Shown here piece by piece: positions 8,511 to 16,974 of a DNA stretch of 64,000 nucleotides. The stretch is from assembly GCA_031287685.1 (NCBI GenBank), contig JAITSQ010000030.1, positions 26,293-90,292 on the forward strand. The letters run 5' to 3'. The DNA comes from Clostridiales bacterium. GTDB lineage: Bacteria > Bacillota > Clostridia > Lachnospirales > WQUN01. The notes under the pieces are model-generated. The model searched no databases, had not been told where the DNA came from, and worked only from the letters and a program-made list of their open reading frames with translations. The translations under genes and the position numbers were made by a program. The stretch's first letter is position 1; every line of letters starts with the position of its first letter.

Positions 8511-8778
8511 TTATTAATCGTATTCTACCTTATTTGGAGCGGCTGTACGCTTGCCTGCGCCGTCGCCGCCATTATAAACGGGGGGGGGGAAAGTCCTTAA
8601 CCTTAAACAAGCGAAACCTTCAGGCGGCGAGGATTGGCTGAACCCTTTTAGGCAATCCGAAACACCGAGCAAAATAACCGTAACCGCCGGAGGCTTCGCC
8701 GCTTCGCTGATTCACCTCCTAAGCGGCGTGCTTGTACTGGGTTTGGAGGTTTTTCTCGCTATGTACGCTTTCCGCTGA
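8493..8778 (+). pseudogene. Two-helix small membrane protein split at a G10 tract
   Basis: From the ATG at 8493 the frame reads MKTPSKLLIVFYLIWSG and stays open until a run of ten G bases (8580-8589), after which it hits TAA at 8598. With one G fewer the frame would continue to TGA at 8778 and give about 95 residues with two hydrophobic helices (LLIVFYLIW... and LLSGVLVLGLEVFL...). Both the start codon and an internal segment (QSETPSK, 8650-8671) come from family A repeats. It could be a phase-variable gene, a real pseudogene or a homopolymer sequencing error; the sequence alone cannot separate these. Confidence 0.45.
8629..8675. repeat. Family A repeat, degenerate copy inside an open frame
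   Basis: GGATTGGCTGAA (8631-8642) faces TTTTAGGCAATCC (8646-8658), followed by the family right flank GAAACACCGAGCAAAA. One G-G mismatch and one G-T pair weaken the stem. Confidence 0.65.
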
Positions 8779-8877
8779 CCGGCCCGCGCCGCCAAAAACT
8801 AAAGTTGCTTTGAATCGCCCGGCCTTTTCGCTCGGCTCGGTGTTTTCATTTGTGCCAAAACCGAAAGGAGCTTCCGC

Positions 8878-9738
8878 TTGCTCAAAAAATCGCTTTTTAA
8901 AAAACCGAATATCCCGCTTGAGGGCGGAGCGGCGCCGCCGCCCACGCTGAAATGCTCGGACTGCGCGCGCCAAATCCCCAAAAAAGAGCTGGCCGAAAAT
9001 CTGTACGTCTGTCCCCGGTGCGGCTTTCATTTCAGGATTTCCGCGCGGAGGCGGCTTTCCGTGCTGGTTGACGACGGCACCTTTCAAGAGTTTGACGCCG
9101 CGCTTTCCGGGAAAAACCCGCTGGATTTCCCCGGGTATGACGAAAAGCTGCAAAAATCACGCGAGGACTCCGGCGAAAAAGAGGCCGTCCTCACCGGCGC
9201 GGCGGAAATAGGCGGCAAAAAATGCGCTCTGTTCATTATGGAGCGCGCCTTTATGATGGGCAGTATGGGCGCGGTCGTGGGCGAAAAAATCACGAGGCTG
9301 TTTGAATACGCTGCGGAAAACCGCCTGCCCGTCGTCGGCTTTACCCTCTCCGGCGGCGCGCGTATGCAGGAGGGGCTTTTCTCGCTTATGCAGATGGCCA
9401 AAGTGTCCGGCGCGGTGCGCCTTCATGGGGAAGCCGGCCTGCTGTATATCGCCGTGCTGACCGACCCGACCACCGGCGGCGTGACGGCCAGTTTCGCTAT
9501 GGAGGGCGATATAATCCTGGCGGAGCCGAAGGCGCTGATTGCTTTCGCCGGTCCGCGCGTGATTGAGCAGACCATCCGCAAAAAGCTCCCGGAGGGCTTT
9601 CAGCGCTCCGAGCTGCTGCTCGAGAAAGGTTTTCTTGACGCTATCGCCGACAGGCGCGCCCACGCCCAGACAATATCCCGTCTGCTAGGGTTGCACGAGC
9701 CGAGAAACTTCGACGAGCACAAACACAAGGAGGACTGA
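8878..9738 (+). CDS. accD: Acetyl-CoA carboxylase carboxyltransferase subunit beta
   Basis: With AccA it moves the carboxyl from biotin to acetyl-CoA. The 286-residue protein has the N-terminal zinc ribbon (Cys26, Cys29, Cys45, Cys48) and the crotonase-fold carboxyltransferase domain (FTLSGGARMQEG, DPTTGGVTASFA). The start is TTG at 8878, chosen because AAAGGAG lies seven bases upstream and the protein then has normal length. It overlaps nothing and is followed two bases later by accA. Confidence 0.95.
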   Translation: MLKKSLFKKPNIPLEGGAAPPPTLKCSDCARQIPKKELAENLYVCPRCGFHFRISARRRLSVLVDDGTFQEFDAALSGKNPLDFPGYDEKLQKSREDSGEKEAVLTGAAEIGGKKCALFIMERAFMMGSMGAVVGEKITRLFEYAAENRLPVVGFTLSGGARMQEGLFSLMQMAKVSGAVRLHGEAGLLYIAVLTDPTTGGVTASFAMEGDIILAEPKALIAFAGPRVIEQTIRKKLPEGFQRSELLLEKGFLDAIADRRAHAQTISRLLGLHEPRNFDEHKHKED

Positions 9739-9740
9739 AA

Positions 9741-10517
9741 GTGCAGGCATACGAAAGAGTTCAGAAGGCGCGCGGGGCCGCCCGGCCAACCGCGCTGTCC
9801 CTTATAAACGCCGTGTTTACCGGCTTTTTCGAGCTTCACGGAGACAGGGTTTTCGCCGACGACAGGGCGGTCGTCGGCGGCCTTGCCCAGCTTGACGGCG
9901 CGCCCGTCACCGTAATCGGCCTTGAAAAAGGCTCCTCGGTCAAGGATAAGGTGGAGCGCAATTTTGGCGCGGCTCACCCGGAGGGGTACCGCAAGGCTTT
10001 GCGCCTTATGAAACAGGCTGAAAAATTCGGCCGTCCTGTCGTGACCATTGTGGACACGGCTGGCGCGTACTGCGGCATAGGCGCGGAGGAACGCGGCCAG
10101 GGCAGGGCCATCGCCGTTAATTTAATGGAAATGATGCGGCTTAAAACCCCGGTTATCTCCATCGTGCTGGGGGAGGGCGGCAGCGGCGGCGCGCTGGCGC
10201 TGGCCGTGGCGGACGAGGTCTGGCTGTTTGAGAACTCCGTTTATTCGGTCATTTCGCCGGAGGGCGCGGCAAGCATTTTATACAAGGACCCGGCCAAGGC
10301 CGCCGAAGCCGCCGACTCTCTCAGGTTAACCGCGGGGGATTTAGCCTCCTTCGGCCTTATCGACCGCGTGTTTTCCGAACATAACGACAACTTCGAGCGC
10401 GCGTTTATGGACGTTAAAAAAGAGCTTCGCGTGACTCTCAGGAAATTATGCGGACTTAATAAAGAGGAGCTTCTTGAGCTAAGGTGGCGGAAATTCCGCG
10501 CTATGGGCGAGACCTGA
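9741..10517 (+). CDS. accA: Acetyl-CoA carboxylase carboxyltransferase subunit alpha
   Basis: Partner of AccD in the carboxyltransferase heterotetramer. The 258-residue protein shows the standard segments FFELHGDRVFADD, IVDTAGAYCGIGAEERGQG and SIVLGEGGSGGALALA. It begins with GTG and an AAGGAGG site overlaps the accD stop. This is the last recognisable gene of the operon; downstream is a MITE-like repeat. The protein is of the short Gram-positive type. Confidence 0.95.
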   Translation: MQAYERVQKARGAARPTALSLINAVFTGFFELHGDRVFADDRAVVGGLAQLDGAPVTVIGLEKGSSVKDKVERNFGAAHPEGYRKALRLMKQAEKFGRPVVTIVDTAGAYCGIGAEERGQGRAIAVNLMEMMRLKTPVISIVLGEGGSGGALALAVADEVWLFENSVYSVISPEGAASILYKDPAKAAEAADSLRLTAGDLASFGLIDRVFSEHNDNFERAFMDVKKELRVTLRKLCGLNKEELLELRWRKFRAMGET

Positions 10518-10570
10518 CCTTTCGGGGCTTGCTCCGGTTTTAAAACGCGGCGATAAAAAACACTCCTTAG

Positions 10571-10704
10571 AGCAATTCCAGGTTTGACTTGCCGCTTTCG
10601 AGCCGGAAATCGCGATGCCACGCCACGAGCGTTGGCGAAGCCAATGCGGGGAACAGCGTTTCCGGCGATGAATAATAAGGCGGCTTATGTCAAACGGAAT
10701 TGCT
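10571..10704. repeat. MITE-like element with AGCAATTCC / GTTTGAC ends
   Basis: Left arm AGCAATTCCAGGTTTGAC (10571-10588) pairs with right arm GTCAAACGGAATTGCT (10689-10704), apart from a two-base AG insertion. The 134-bp unit has no coding potential. The same ends occur at 52751-52918, and half copies at 40535 and 60594. The remaining bases up to the next gene hold only a poly-T stretch at 10722-10728. Confidence 0.75.
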
Positions 10705-10762
10705 ATAAAAACCGGGGCGTTTTTTTATTGTCCGCCGCTTTTGATACGAACCCCGATTAAAA

Positions 10763-10834
10763 TCATAACCCGTTGCGGGTCAAAATCTCCGCCGCGTCTT
10801 TGCCAACGCCGAGAATTTTTGCAATGTCTGTCAT
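10763..10834 (-). CDS. Possible 23-residue peptide or gene fragment
   Basis: Just downstream of the EFR1 gene on the same strand, a GGTGAGTGAGAG site precedes ATG and a 23-codon frame reading MTDIAKILGVGKDAAEILTR. It looks like a helix-turn segment of a larger protein, so a truncated gene is as likely as a functional peptide. Confidence 0.25.
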   Translation of the reverse strand: MTDIAKILGVGKDAAEILTRNGL

Positions 10835-10847
10835 TCTCTCACTCACC

Positions 10848-11609
10848 TTACCTTCGCACCAAATCCGCAGCGGTAACATCAGGGTGCCGATAGCGCTTGC
10901 GCTTCTCTGTCTTGCCTTTATAGTTTATCGCTCTCCGCGGGCAAAACTGCAAACACGCCATACATTGCTCACATTTTTCGCCGAACGTAGGCTTGCCGTC
11001 TTTGAGTTCGATGTTGCAAACCGGGCAGATTTTGGCGCACAGACTGCAGGAAACGCAACCGCCGCTGACGGTATAATCACGCGCGGCCTCGTGGACTTTC
11101 CCTCGCGCCCGCTCCGTCATAGACATCGAACCCGGCTTCGGCAAAGCGCGGGGGCGTTTTTCCTTATCACGAATTGCCGCCGCGATTTTGGGCAAAACTT
11201 TGGCGGCGTGGCGGTTTGCCGCGTTTGTAAAAAACATCCTGCCGTACAATAAAATATAGTTCGCGCCCATAATTAAGAGTGTCCCGTAATCCAATTCGCG
11301 GCTTTGCGCCGAAAGCAGGGCGTTCATCTCATTGAGTCCGTTTTGCGGTATGCCGCCGCGCGTCGCGATTGCGAACAGATAAGCGTTCGGACATTTGGAG
11401 AAGTCGAGCGACTCTACAAAGTTCTTGACTACGAGAGGAACGCCGCCGAAGTATATCGGGTAAACGAATCCGATACGCTCGAAGCCTCCCAAATCCGCGC
11501 CGAAATTATCCGCGACAGGCGCAATTTTCGTGTCGCCAAGAACTTTCGCGATTTCCCGCGCCGCGAATAGACTGTTCCCCGTGCCGGAAAAATAGAATAT
11601 TATGTTCAT
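10848..11609 (-). CDS. EFR1-family flavodoxin-ferredoxin protein
   Basis: A 253-residue electron carrier: an N-terminal flavodoxin-like domain with the FMN phosphate loop YFSGTGNS (residues 7-13), and a C-terminal pair of [4Fe-4S] ferredoxin motifs with cysteines 185/188/191/195 and 213/216/219/223. This order defines the EFR1 family common in Clostridia and methanogens. The physiological partner is unknown. It overlaps the upstream hydrolase gene by four bases (ATGA), so the two are translated together, which suggests a hydrolase/redox pair. Confidence 0.88.
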   Translation of the reverse strand: MNIIFYFSGTGNSLFAAREIAKVLGDTKIAPVADNFGADLGGFERIGFVYPIYFGGVPLVVKNFVESLDFSKCPNAYLFAIATRGGIPQNGLNEMNALLSAQSRELDYGTLLIMGANYILLYGRMFFTNAANRHAAKVLPKIAAAIRDKEKRPRALPKPGSMSMTERARGKVHEAARDYTVSGGCVSCSLCAKICPVCNIELKDGKPTFGEKCEQCMACLQFCPRRAINYKGKTEKRKRYRHPDVTAADLVRR

Positions 11610-12196
11610 AAGTCAACCTCCTGTCCCGGCTCGATTATCAGCTTGTTCGGCGCGTCCCATTTCTCGGCTTTGGCGCGGTCGAACAGCGCGCCGGGTTTTA
11701 AGTGTATGATAATGCTGTGCCTCGCGCCGATTATCCGCGCGCATTCCGCCGCTTCTTTCAATCCCATATTGAATTTGCCGTCGCCGCAGAATATGGCGTA
11801 GTCAAGCCCCCGCTCCGCGAACGACTTCATTTGCTCCGTTTTCGACGTATCTCCGGAGCAGTAGATTTTCAGTCCGTCGAACGACAGAATATAGCCGACG
11901 CATTGCTTCGGATTGTGCATAATATTTTTCGCTTCAACTGCTTCGATTACAATGCCGTCCACGTCGAAGCTGTTATGCTTACCGCCCGCGAGAGCTTCCT
12001 CGTGAGTAATAATTCTGCAATCAGGCTTTTGCGCGATTAGCTGAATCTGGTTGTGGTCGCTGTGTCCGTGCGTGACGAGTATCACGTCGGCGGGCGGGCC
12101 ATAGCCGTCGCCGGCGTAAGGGTCAACGTAGATAACGCGCCCGTCGTTAGCGGTGAACCGATAGCTCCCGTGTCCCTGATAGTAGAGTTTAGCCAT
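11606..12196 (-). CDS. Metallo-beta-lactamase-fold metal-dependent hydrolase (UlaG-like)
   Basis: A protein of 196 residues with the MBL-fold metal motif THGHSDH (His43, His45, Asp47, His48) and later metal ligands in YCSGDTSKTEQM and IIIHLKPG. It belongs to the short L-ascorbate-6-phosphate-lactonase-like branch, often annotated only as metal-dependent hydrolase; the substrate is not predictable. GAGGG lies seven bases upstream of the chosen ATG at 12196; an ATG at 12217 would add seven residues. It forms an ATGA overlap with the EFR1 gene. Confidence 0.85.
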   Translation of the reverse strand: MAKLYYQGHGSYRFTANDGRVIYVDPYAGDGYGPPADVILVTHGHSDHNQIQLIAQKPDCRIITHEEALAGGKHNSFDVDGIVIEAVEAKNIMHNPKQCVGYILSFDGLKIYCSGDTSKTEQMKSFAERGLDYAIFCGDGKFNMGLKEAAECARIIGARHSIIIHLKPGALFDRAKAEKWDAPNKLIIEPGQEVDL

Positions 12197-12213
12197 TATT
12201 CGTCCCTCATTTT

Positions 12214-12577
12214 TCATAAATTGACGTATGCGTCAGCTTGCCGCCGACGCGCCTTGAATTCCTCAAATCTATTGAGCGCGCGGTTTCGCCGAACGGCTCA
12301 ATATTCCGCGGCGCTCGGCCGGTCGCGACCTCTCGCCCGAGCGTAATGTGAGGCTGTATTTGCGGCCGTCCGTTTCAAAGACATATAGCGGGGCTTGCCC
12401 TTTTTTTCGTTCCCGCTGGACGACATTGGCGTTGCGGCGGTCAGCCTCATACTCCGGCAAAAAATCGGGAACCGTCACCAAGCCCTCAAACAGCGGGCAA
12501 TCTAATCCATCGCCGTCCGTCTTGTCCGGCGTTTGAGGGCGCCCGCCCTTCCGGCGGTTTTTAAATTCCGCCGCGAA
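12214..12577 (-). pseudogene. Frameshifted gene of unknown function
   Basis: Directly after recG on the same strand there is clear protein-like sequence broken by frameshifts. Recognisable pieces are PDKTDGDGLDCPLFEGL, PDFLPEYEADRRNANVVQRE, PLYVFETDGRKYSLTL, NIEPFGETA and RFEEFKARRRQADAYVNL, ending in TGA at 12214-12216. They occupy different frames, so no intact product is possible. I cannot name the family; the charged, compact pieces resemble accessory or phage-derived proteins. Confidence 0.45.
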
Positions 12578-14635
12578 TCACAGCACTTCTGAATTTCCGG
12601 CGAAAGCGCTCCAGTCAAGCCCCGCCGCGTCCAGCAGGGCGCGTATTTCCTCCGGCTTCAAGCTCTCCGCCGCTTCCTTAGCCTCCTTGACGGACTCCGC
12701 GTCGCGATAGAGGTTGGCGATGCGCATCTCGGGCAACCCGTGCTGCCTGGTGCCGAAAAAATCCCCCGGGCCGCGAAGCTCCAAATCCGCCTCGGCTAGG
12801 TCAAAACCGTCAAGCCCAGCCGACATAGCTTCCATACGCCGCTTTGTATTCTCCGCCTTTGAATCGGTTATGAGCACGCAGTAAGACTTGTGCGCTCCGC
12901 GCCCGACGCGCCCGCGAAGCTGATGCAACGCGGAAAGACCGAACCGCTCGGCGTTTTCGACGACCATAAGCGCGGCGTTCGGCACGTTCACGCCGACCTC
13001 CACAACCGTCGTCGATACAAGCGCCCGAGTCGCGCCGCCGGCAAACGCGGCCATAACGCGCTCCTTTTCGTCCTCTCGCATTTTGCCGTGCAAAACGACC
13101 GCGTCGAGGGAGGGACAGGCTCTTTTCAGCTCCCGGGCGTAATCGATAACCGCCTTCAGTTCGGACTTATCGTCCGGCTCCCGAAGCTCGTCCGGAGCCG
13201 CCCCCGGCGAAAGGCCTATCGCGGCGCAGACGAAATAAACCTGCCGCCCCTCCTCCGCGAGTTTTTGCGCGAAGCTCCACACGCGGCGGCGGTATTTTGA
13301 CGAAACCGCGTAAGTCTCAATTTTCCGCCGCCCCGCCGGCATATCCCGTATCGTCGAAATATCCATATCCCCGTACAGAACAAGCCCAAGGCTTCGGGGA
13401 ATCGGCGTGGCGGTCATAACAAGGACGTGCGGCCCTTTCCCCTTTTCCGCCAGCGCCCGGCGCTGTAAAACCCCGAAACGGTGCTGCTCGTCCGTAATTA
13501 CAAGGCCCAGAGCCGCGAACTCCGTCCGCTCCTGAAAAGCGGCGTGCGTGGCCACTACCATCTTCGCCTCGCCGCTTGATATATCCCGCAGTGCCGCTTC
13601 CTTCGCGGCTTTCTTGAGCGCGCCGGTCAGCAGCGTGGTTTTTATCCCAAGCGGCCCGAATAAGTTGGAAAAATATGTAAAATGCTGGCCCGCCAAAACG
13701 GTCGTCGGGGCCATTATCGCCGCCTGGAAACCGTTTTTGGCGGCTATGAAGCAAAGCAGGGCCGCCACGAGCGTCTTGCCGCATCCCACGTCCCCTTGGA
13801 GGAGGCGGTTCGCGGCGCGCCCGCTTGAAAAATCGCCGGCAATCTCGCTAAACGCCGCTTTCTGCCCCTCCGTCAGCTCATACGGCAAAATCCCCAAAAT
13901 CGGGGAAATATCGGCGTCCCGAAAAACGATTCCGTTTTTTTTGCGCTTTATAAGCCCCCGCGCCGAAAAAAGGGCCGCCTGCGCCAGGAGCAGCTCGTCG
14001 AAAACAAGGCGGCGGCGGGACTCCAAGAAGGCGGCGGCGCTTTCGGGAAAGTGAATATTCCTTATCGCGAAGGCCCGCCCGCAAAGGGCGTATTTTTCGC
14101 GGATTCGCGGCGGCAGAGGGTCGTCCTCAAGCGGCGGCAGGCCGTCTAACGCGGCCTTTACAAAGCCCCTGAGGATTTTGGCGGAAAGCCCCTCCGTCAC
14201 GCGGTATTGCGGCACAATCCGCAAAAAGCCGCCCTTTGACGACGGCGCGTAGTCCGCGACGGCCATCCGCCGCTCCCCGAAGCGGCCCTCCGCCCGGCCC
14301 GCGAGGAAGTATTCCTCCCCGCGCCTGAAATTACCCCGCATATACGGCTGATTGTACCACACGGCGTACAGACCGCCGGTATCGTCCGAAAAATAGACCC
14401 GAGTCACCCACACGCCGTTTTTCATCACGCTCTCTGAATTGCCGCAAACGGCGCGGATTACGCAAAAATCGCCGGTTCCCGCCTTGCCCGCGGGCGTCGT
14501 CCGCGTCAGGTCAAGGTAAGCGCGGGGATAATAAAAAAGCAGGTCCCCCACCGTCAGAATCCCCAGTTTCTCAAGCAGGGCCGCCCGCTTCTCCCCCGCG
14601 CCGCGTATGGTTTTTATATCGTCGTTAAAGGTCAT
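12578..14635 (-). CDS. recG: ATP-dependent DNA helicase RecG
   Basis: Remodels stalled replication forks and Holliday junctions. The protein has an N-terminal OB-fold wedge domain (GAGEKRAALLEKLGI at its beginning), then superfamily 2 helicase motifs: Walker A GDVGCGKT, DEQH box in VITDEQHRFG, motif III VMTATPIPR, and motif VI QLRGRVGRG, followed by the RecG C-terminal FFGTRQHGLPEM region. I chose the ATG at 14635, which gives 685 residues beginning MTFNDD; an ATG at 14674 would add 13 residues that do not look like RecG. Neither has a strong ribosome site. Confidence 0.95.
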   Translation of the reverse strand: MTFNDDIKTIRGAGEKRAALLEKLGILTVGDLLFYYPRAYLDLTRTTPAGKAGTGDFCVIRAVCGNSESVMKNGVWVTRVYFSDDTGGLYAVWYNQPYMRGNFRRGEEYFLAGRAEGRFGERRMAVADYAPSSKGGFLRIVPQYRVTEGLSAKILRGFVKAALDGLPPLEDDPLPPRIREKYALCGRAFAIRNIHFPESAAAFLESRRRLVFDELLLAQAALFSARGLIKRKKNGIVFRDADISPILGILPYELTEGQKAAFSEIAGDFSSGRAANRLLQGDVGCGKTLVAALLCFIAAKNGFQAAIMAPTTVLAGQHFTYFSNLFGPLGIKTTLLTGALKKAAKEAALRDISSGEAKMVVATHAAFQERTEFAALGLVITDEQHRFGVLQRRALAEKGKGPHVLVMTATPIPRSLGLVLYGDMDISTIRDMPAGRRKIETYAVSSKYRRRVWSFAQKLAEEGRQVYFVCAAIGLSPGAAPDELREPDDKSELKAVIDYARELKRACPSLDAVVLHGKMREDEKERVMAAFAGGATRALVSTTVVEVGVNVPNAALMVVENAERFGLSALHQLRGRVGRGAHKSYCVLITDSKAENTKRRMEAMSAGLDGFDLAEADLELRGPGDFFGTRQHGLPEMRIANLYRDAESVKEAKEAAESLKPEEIRALLDAAGLDWSAFAGNSEVL

Positions 14636-14690
14636 ATCCGTATTATATAAAAAAAACCGCGTCAGGTCAATCATTTTTTGAATTTTTGTG

Positions 14691-14719
14691 TTGACACGCC
14701 CCGCGGCTTGTGCTAAAAT
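14691..14719 (+). promoter_or_regulatory. Sigma-70 type promoter of tRNA-Ala
   Basis: Consensus -35 TTGACA (14691-14696), a 17-base spacer, and -10 TAAAAT (14714-14719), which ends ten bases before the tRNA. It probably also serves the rubrerythrin gene downstream. Confidence 0.85.
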
Positions 14720-14729
14720 AATTCTTAAT

Positions 14730-14802
14730 GGGGATATAGCTCAGCTGGGAGAGCACTTGAATGGCATTCAAGGGGTCAAGGGTTCGAGTCCCTCTATCTC
14801 CA
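14730..14802 (+). tRNA. tRNA-Ala (anticodon GGC)
   Basis: A 73-base cloverleaf: acceptor GGGGATA/TATCTCC, D arm GCTC...GAGC, anticodon arm CTTGA-ATGGCAT-TCAAG with GGC at the anticodon, T arm with GGTTCGAGTC. The G3-U70 wobble pair, the alanine identity element, is present. The 3' CCA is not encoded (the sequence continues A-TTAC). Confidence 0.97.
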
Positions 14803-14855
14803 TTACTTACTTAAGAGAACGATTCTAACAGTGCGGAAAGGATTTGTTTTTGTCA

Positions 14856-15401
14856 ATGAAAAAGTTTTCTTGTTCACTTTGCGGCTACGTCCACGAGGGA
14901 AACGAACCTCCGGAATTCTGTCCGCTTTGCAAGGCTCCCGCTTCCAAATTCACGGAGGTCGGCTCGGGCCTGGTTTTCGCGGACGAGCACAAAATCGGCG
15001 TGGCAAAGGGCGTTGACCAGGAAGTTTTGGAGGGTCTGCGCGCCAACTTCAACGGCGAGTGCACAGAAGTCGGTATGTATTTGGCTATGAGCCGCCAGGC
15101 TGACCGGGAGGGTTATCCCGAAGTGGCCGAAGCGTATAAGCGTATCGCCTTTGAGGAAGCCGACCACGCCGCTCGGTTCGCCGAGCTTTTGGGCGAGGTT
15201 GTCGACCCGTGCACCAAAACCAACCTTGAGAAGCGCGTCGCCGCCGAGCACGGCGCCACCCAAGGCAAAAAAGACATCGCCACGAAAGCCAAAGAACTCG
15301 GCCTTGACGCTATTCACGACACCGTGCACGAAATGTGCAAGGACGAAGCGCGGCACGGCAAGGCTTTTCAGGGTTTGCTCGAAAGGTATTTTAACAAGTA
15401 A
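14856..15401 (+). CDS. Rubrerythrin with N-terminal rubredoxin domain (reverse rubrerythrin)
   Basis: Detoxifies hydrogen peroxide (and through rubredoxin electrons, oxygen) in anaerobes. The 181-residue protein begins with a rubredoxin-type iron site (Cys6, Cys9, Cys22, Cys25) and continues with a four-helix di-iron domain holding EXXH-type ligands ([28 protein letters not shown]). The domain order is reversed relative to classical rubrerythrin. I take the ATG at 14856; GGAAAGGA is 13 bases upstream, while a TTG at 14844 would sit on that site. A strong terminator follows. Confidence 0.92.
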   Translation: MKKFSCSLCGYVHEGNEPPEFCPLCKAPASKFTEVGSGLVFADEHKIGVAKGVDQEVLEGLRANFNGECTEVGMYLAMSRQADREGYPEVAEAYKRIAFEEADHAARFAELLGEVVDPCTKTNLEKRVAAEHGATQGKKDIATKAKELGLDAIHDTVHEMCKDEARHGKAFQGLLERYFNK

Positions 15402-15420
15402 TCAATCACGAAAAATAAAG

Positions 15421-15455
15421 ACCGCCTATGCTAAGCTAAACCAGGCGGTTTTTTG
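15421..15455 (+). terminator. Rho-independent terminator after rubrerythrin
   Basis: Stem ACCGCCT (15421-15427) with AGGCGGT (15443-15449), then TTTTTT. Located 20 bases after the stop codon. Confidence 0.85.
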
Positions 15456-15480
15456 ATTAACGGGAAAAACGGCGGAGAAC

Positions 15481-15538
15481 GCTCGGTGTTTGAGGTTGTC
15501 TAAAAAAGATTTAGACAACCTCAAGCCCCCTTCTTGCC
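15481..15538. repeat. Family A palindromic repeat, copy 3
   Basis: Perfect 14-bp stem TGAGGTTGTCTAAA (15491-15504) with TTTAGACAACCTCA (15510-15523), in the orientation with left flank GCTCGGTGTT and right flank AGCCCCCTTCTTGC. Confidence 0.9.
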
Positions 15539-15590
15539 CTGTGTTTTGGCTTGCCTAAAAAGATTTAAGCAAACCAAAGCCCCCTCCTTA
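15539..15590. repeat. Family A palindromic repeat, copy 4 (tandem with copy 3)
   Basis: TTGGCTTGCCTAAA faces TTTAAGCAAACCAA with two unpaired positions, and the flanks are those of the family. It touches the stop codon of the alarmone synthetase gene. Confidence 0.75.
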
Positions 15591-16394
15591 GTAATTCACC
15601 TTCCACATATTCGCCAGCGTCGTGATTTTCACGTCAAGAGCCTGAAGCTCCTCTAATCCGCCGCTCTGGTTTATGCTTATAAACTGACGGTGCAGCTCGT
15701 TGGCCTCCTCCACGTGCGCGGTAAAATAAAGGTTGCCTATTCTTTTAAGTATTGAATTCGCAAGGTTGTCGCGCAGAAACTTGACGTTTTGCGCCTCAAT
15801 TATTTCATCGTGAATTTTGCTCATTTCCATATCTAATTTATGCGCCGCCGCCGCCGATTCCTGCAAACGCTTCTGAATCGGCTCCGGGATATTCCCGCTG
15901 TATTTATACTTTAAGGAATGTTCGATTGTTGACCAGAAGTTCATCGCGAGGGTGCGAATCTGAATCTCCGCCCAAACCTCCTTTTCCCCCGTTAACGTCA
16001 TCACGGTGTACCTGACGAGCATATGGTAGCTTTGGTATCCGCTGGGCTTGGCTTTTTTGATATAATCCCGCTCTTGGCGGACGCTCAGGTCAAACCCGTC
16101 TCGGCGGCGTATAAGCCCCGCCACCCTCTCTATATCCTCGACGAAACGGCAGATTACGCGCACGCCGGCTATGTCTTCCATGCGCTCGGACACTTCGTCA
16201 AGAGGTATATTTTTCCGCGACGCTTTTTCCATAATTGAAGCCGCGTTCTTTACCCGGCCGTAGACATTCTCCACAGGGGAGTGAAGCCCGTTCCGATGGG
16301 ATTCCTCTGATATGAAACGAAATTTTGCCACAAGTTCATCTACGGCCTGTTGATAGGGGACCAAAAAAATGTCCCAGTTTATAGGCTTGCTCAT
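15588..16394 (-). CDS. Small alarmone synthetase, RelQ/YjbM type (GTP pyrophosphokinase)
   Basis: Synthesises (p)ppGpp from ATP and GTP/GDP. The 268-residue protein has only the RelA/SpoT synthetase domain: GVRVICRFVEDI (residues about 78-89), the substrate loop RERDYIKKAKPSGYQSYH, and WAEIQIRTLAMNFWSTIEH. No HD hydrolase or TGS domain is present. A C-terminal helical part probably mediates oligomerisation, as in RelQ. The ATG at 16394 is chosen because GGGAGG is just upstream. It is transcribed toward the rubrerythrin terminator. Confidence 0.92.
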   Translation of the reverse strand: MSKPINWDIFLVPYQQAVDELVAKFRFISEESHRNGLHSPVENVYGRVKNAASIMEKASRKNIPLDEVSERMEDIAGVRVICRFVEDIERVAGLIRRRDGFDLSVRQERDYIKKAKPSGYQSYHMLVRYTVMTLTGEKEVWAEIQIRTLAMNFWSTIEHSLKYKYSGNIPEPIQKRLQESAAAAHKLDMEMSKIHDEIIEAQNVKFLRDNLANSILKRIGNLYFTAHVEEANELHRQFISINQSGGLEELQALDVKITTLANMWKVNY

Positions 16395-16429
16395 ATATCC
16401 TCCCAAAGGCGCCGCAACGTATTTTTTTA

Positions 16430-16458
16430 ATTATACCACGCTTCTTGCCGCCGTTCAA
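16430..16458 (-). promoter_or_regulatory. Promoter of the small alarmone synthetase gene
   Basis: Read on the minus strand: -35 TTGAAC (16458-16453), 17-base spacer, -10 TATAAT (16435-16430), 36 bases ahead of the start codon. Confidence 0.7.
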
Positions 16459-16570
16459 GGATTTTATTCGCGGACGCGCCGCTGGCCGAGAGGGCGGTGG
16501 CGCAGGACAGGCGTCAGGAAAGGGCTTATTATAAGAACAACGGAAGGACAAACCGAGAGGGGATTGATTT

Positions 16571-16625
16571 GCTCGGTGTTTTGGATTGTCTAAAAGGATT
16601 TAGACAATCCAAAGCCCCCTTCTTT
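16571..16625. repeat. Family A palindromic repeat, copy 5
   Basis: Perfect 14-bp stem TTGGATTGTCTAAA (16581-16594) with TTTAGACAATCCAA (16599-16612). It cuts the adjacent methyltransferase remnant. Confidence 0.9.
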
Positions 16626-16974
16626 CCCGCCGTCGTAGTCCAAAAGCGCAAGATTGACCACCGCGCCGTCGAACGCGTCATTCGATTTCTGAATCGCGGC
16701 GATTTCCTCGCCCGTGAACGTCTGCCCCGCGTAACTGCCGCCGATATTTACCCAAAGCGTTCCGCTGGGCGCAAGCGTCCGGCGAACCTTCGCGGAATAC
16801 CGCAACAAGTTTTTCGATATAGGCTTCCGGCGTTTCTTCAAGCCCTATCCGTCCGGCGACGCCGTAATCGCGCAAGCCGTAATAAGGCGGGCTTGTTACG
16901 TGAGTTTGAACGCTTTCGCTTTCGACTTCCGCCAGCGCGGTTAGCGCGTCGCCTACGATAATTGTATTTGTCAT
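16626..16974 (-). pseudogene. DNA methyltransferase remnant (TSPPYYGLRDYG type)
   Basis: The N-terminal third of a phage-type DNA amino-methyltransferase. MTNTIIVGDALTALAEV and the catalytic motif TSPPYYGLRDYG (N4-cytosine/N6-adenine class, S/D/N-PPY) are in one frame; the continuation RRTLAPSGTLWVNIGGSYAG is in another, so there is a frameshift near 16825. The second frame then runs into repeat copy 5 and stops, so the target-recognition and AdoMet-binding parts are gone. No partner nuclease is visible. Confidence 0.75.

Noticed and set aside
12222..12235. TGACGTATGCGTCA dyad as an operator before the hydrolase gene
   Set aside because: It lies inside decayed coding sequence (ADAYVN) and the centre is not palindromic; chance is likely.
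14730..14802. tRNA-Ala as attachment site of the decayed integrase
   Set aside because: The integrase remnant is over 2 kb away and I see no repeat of the tRNA 3' end downstream.
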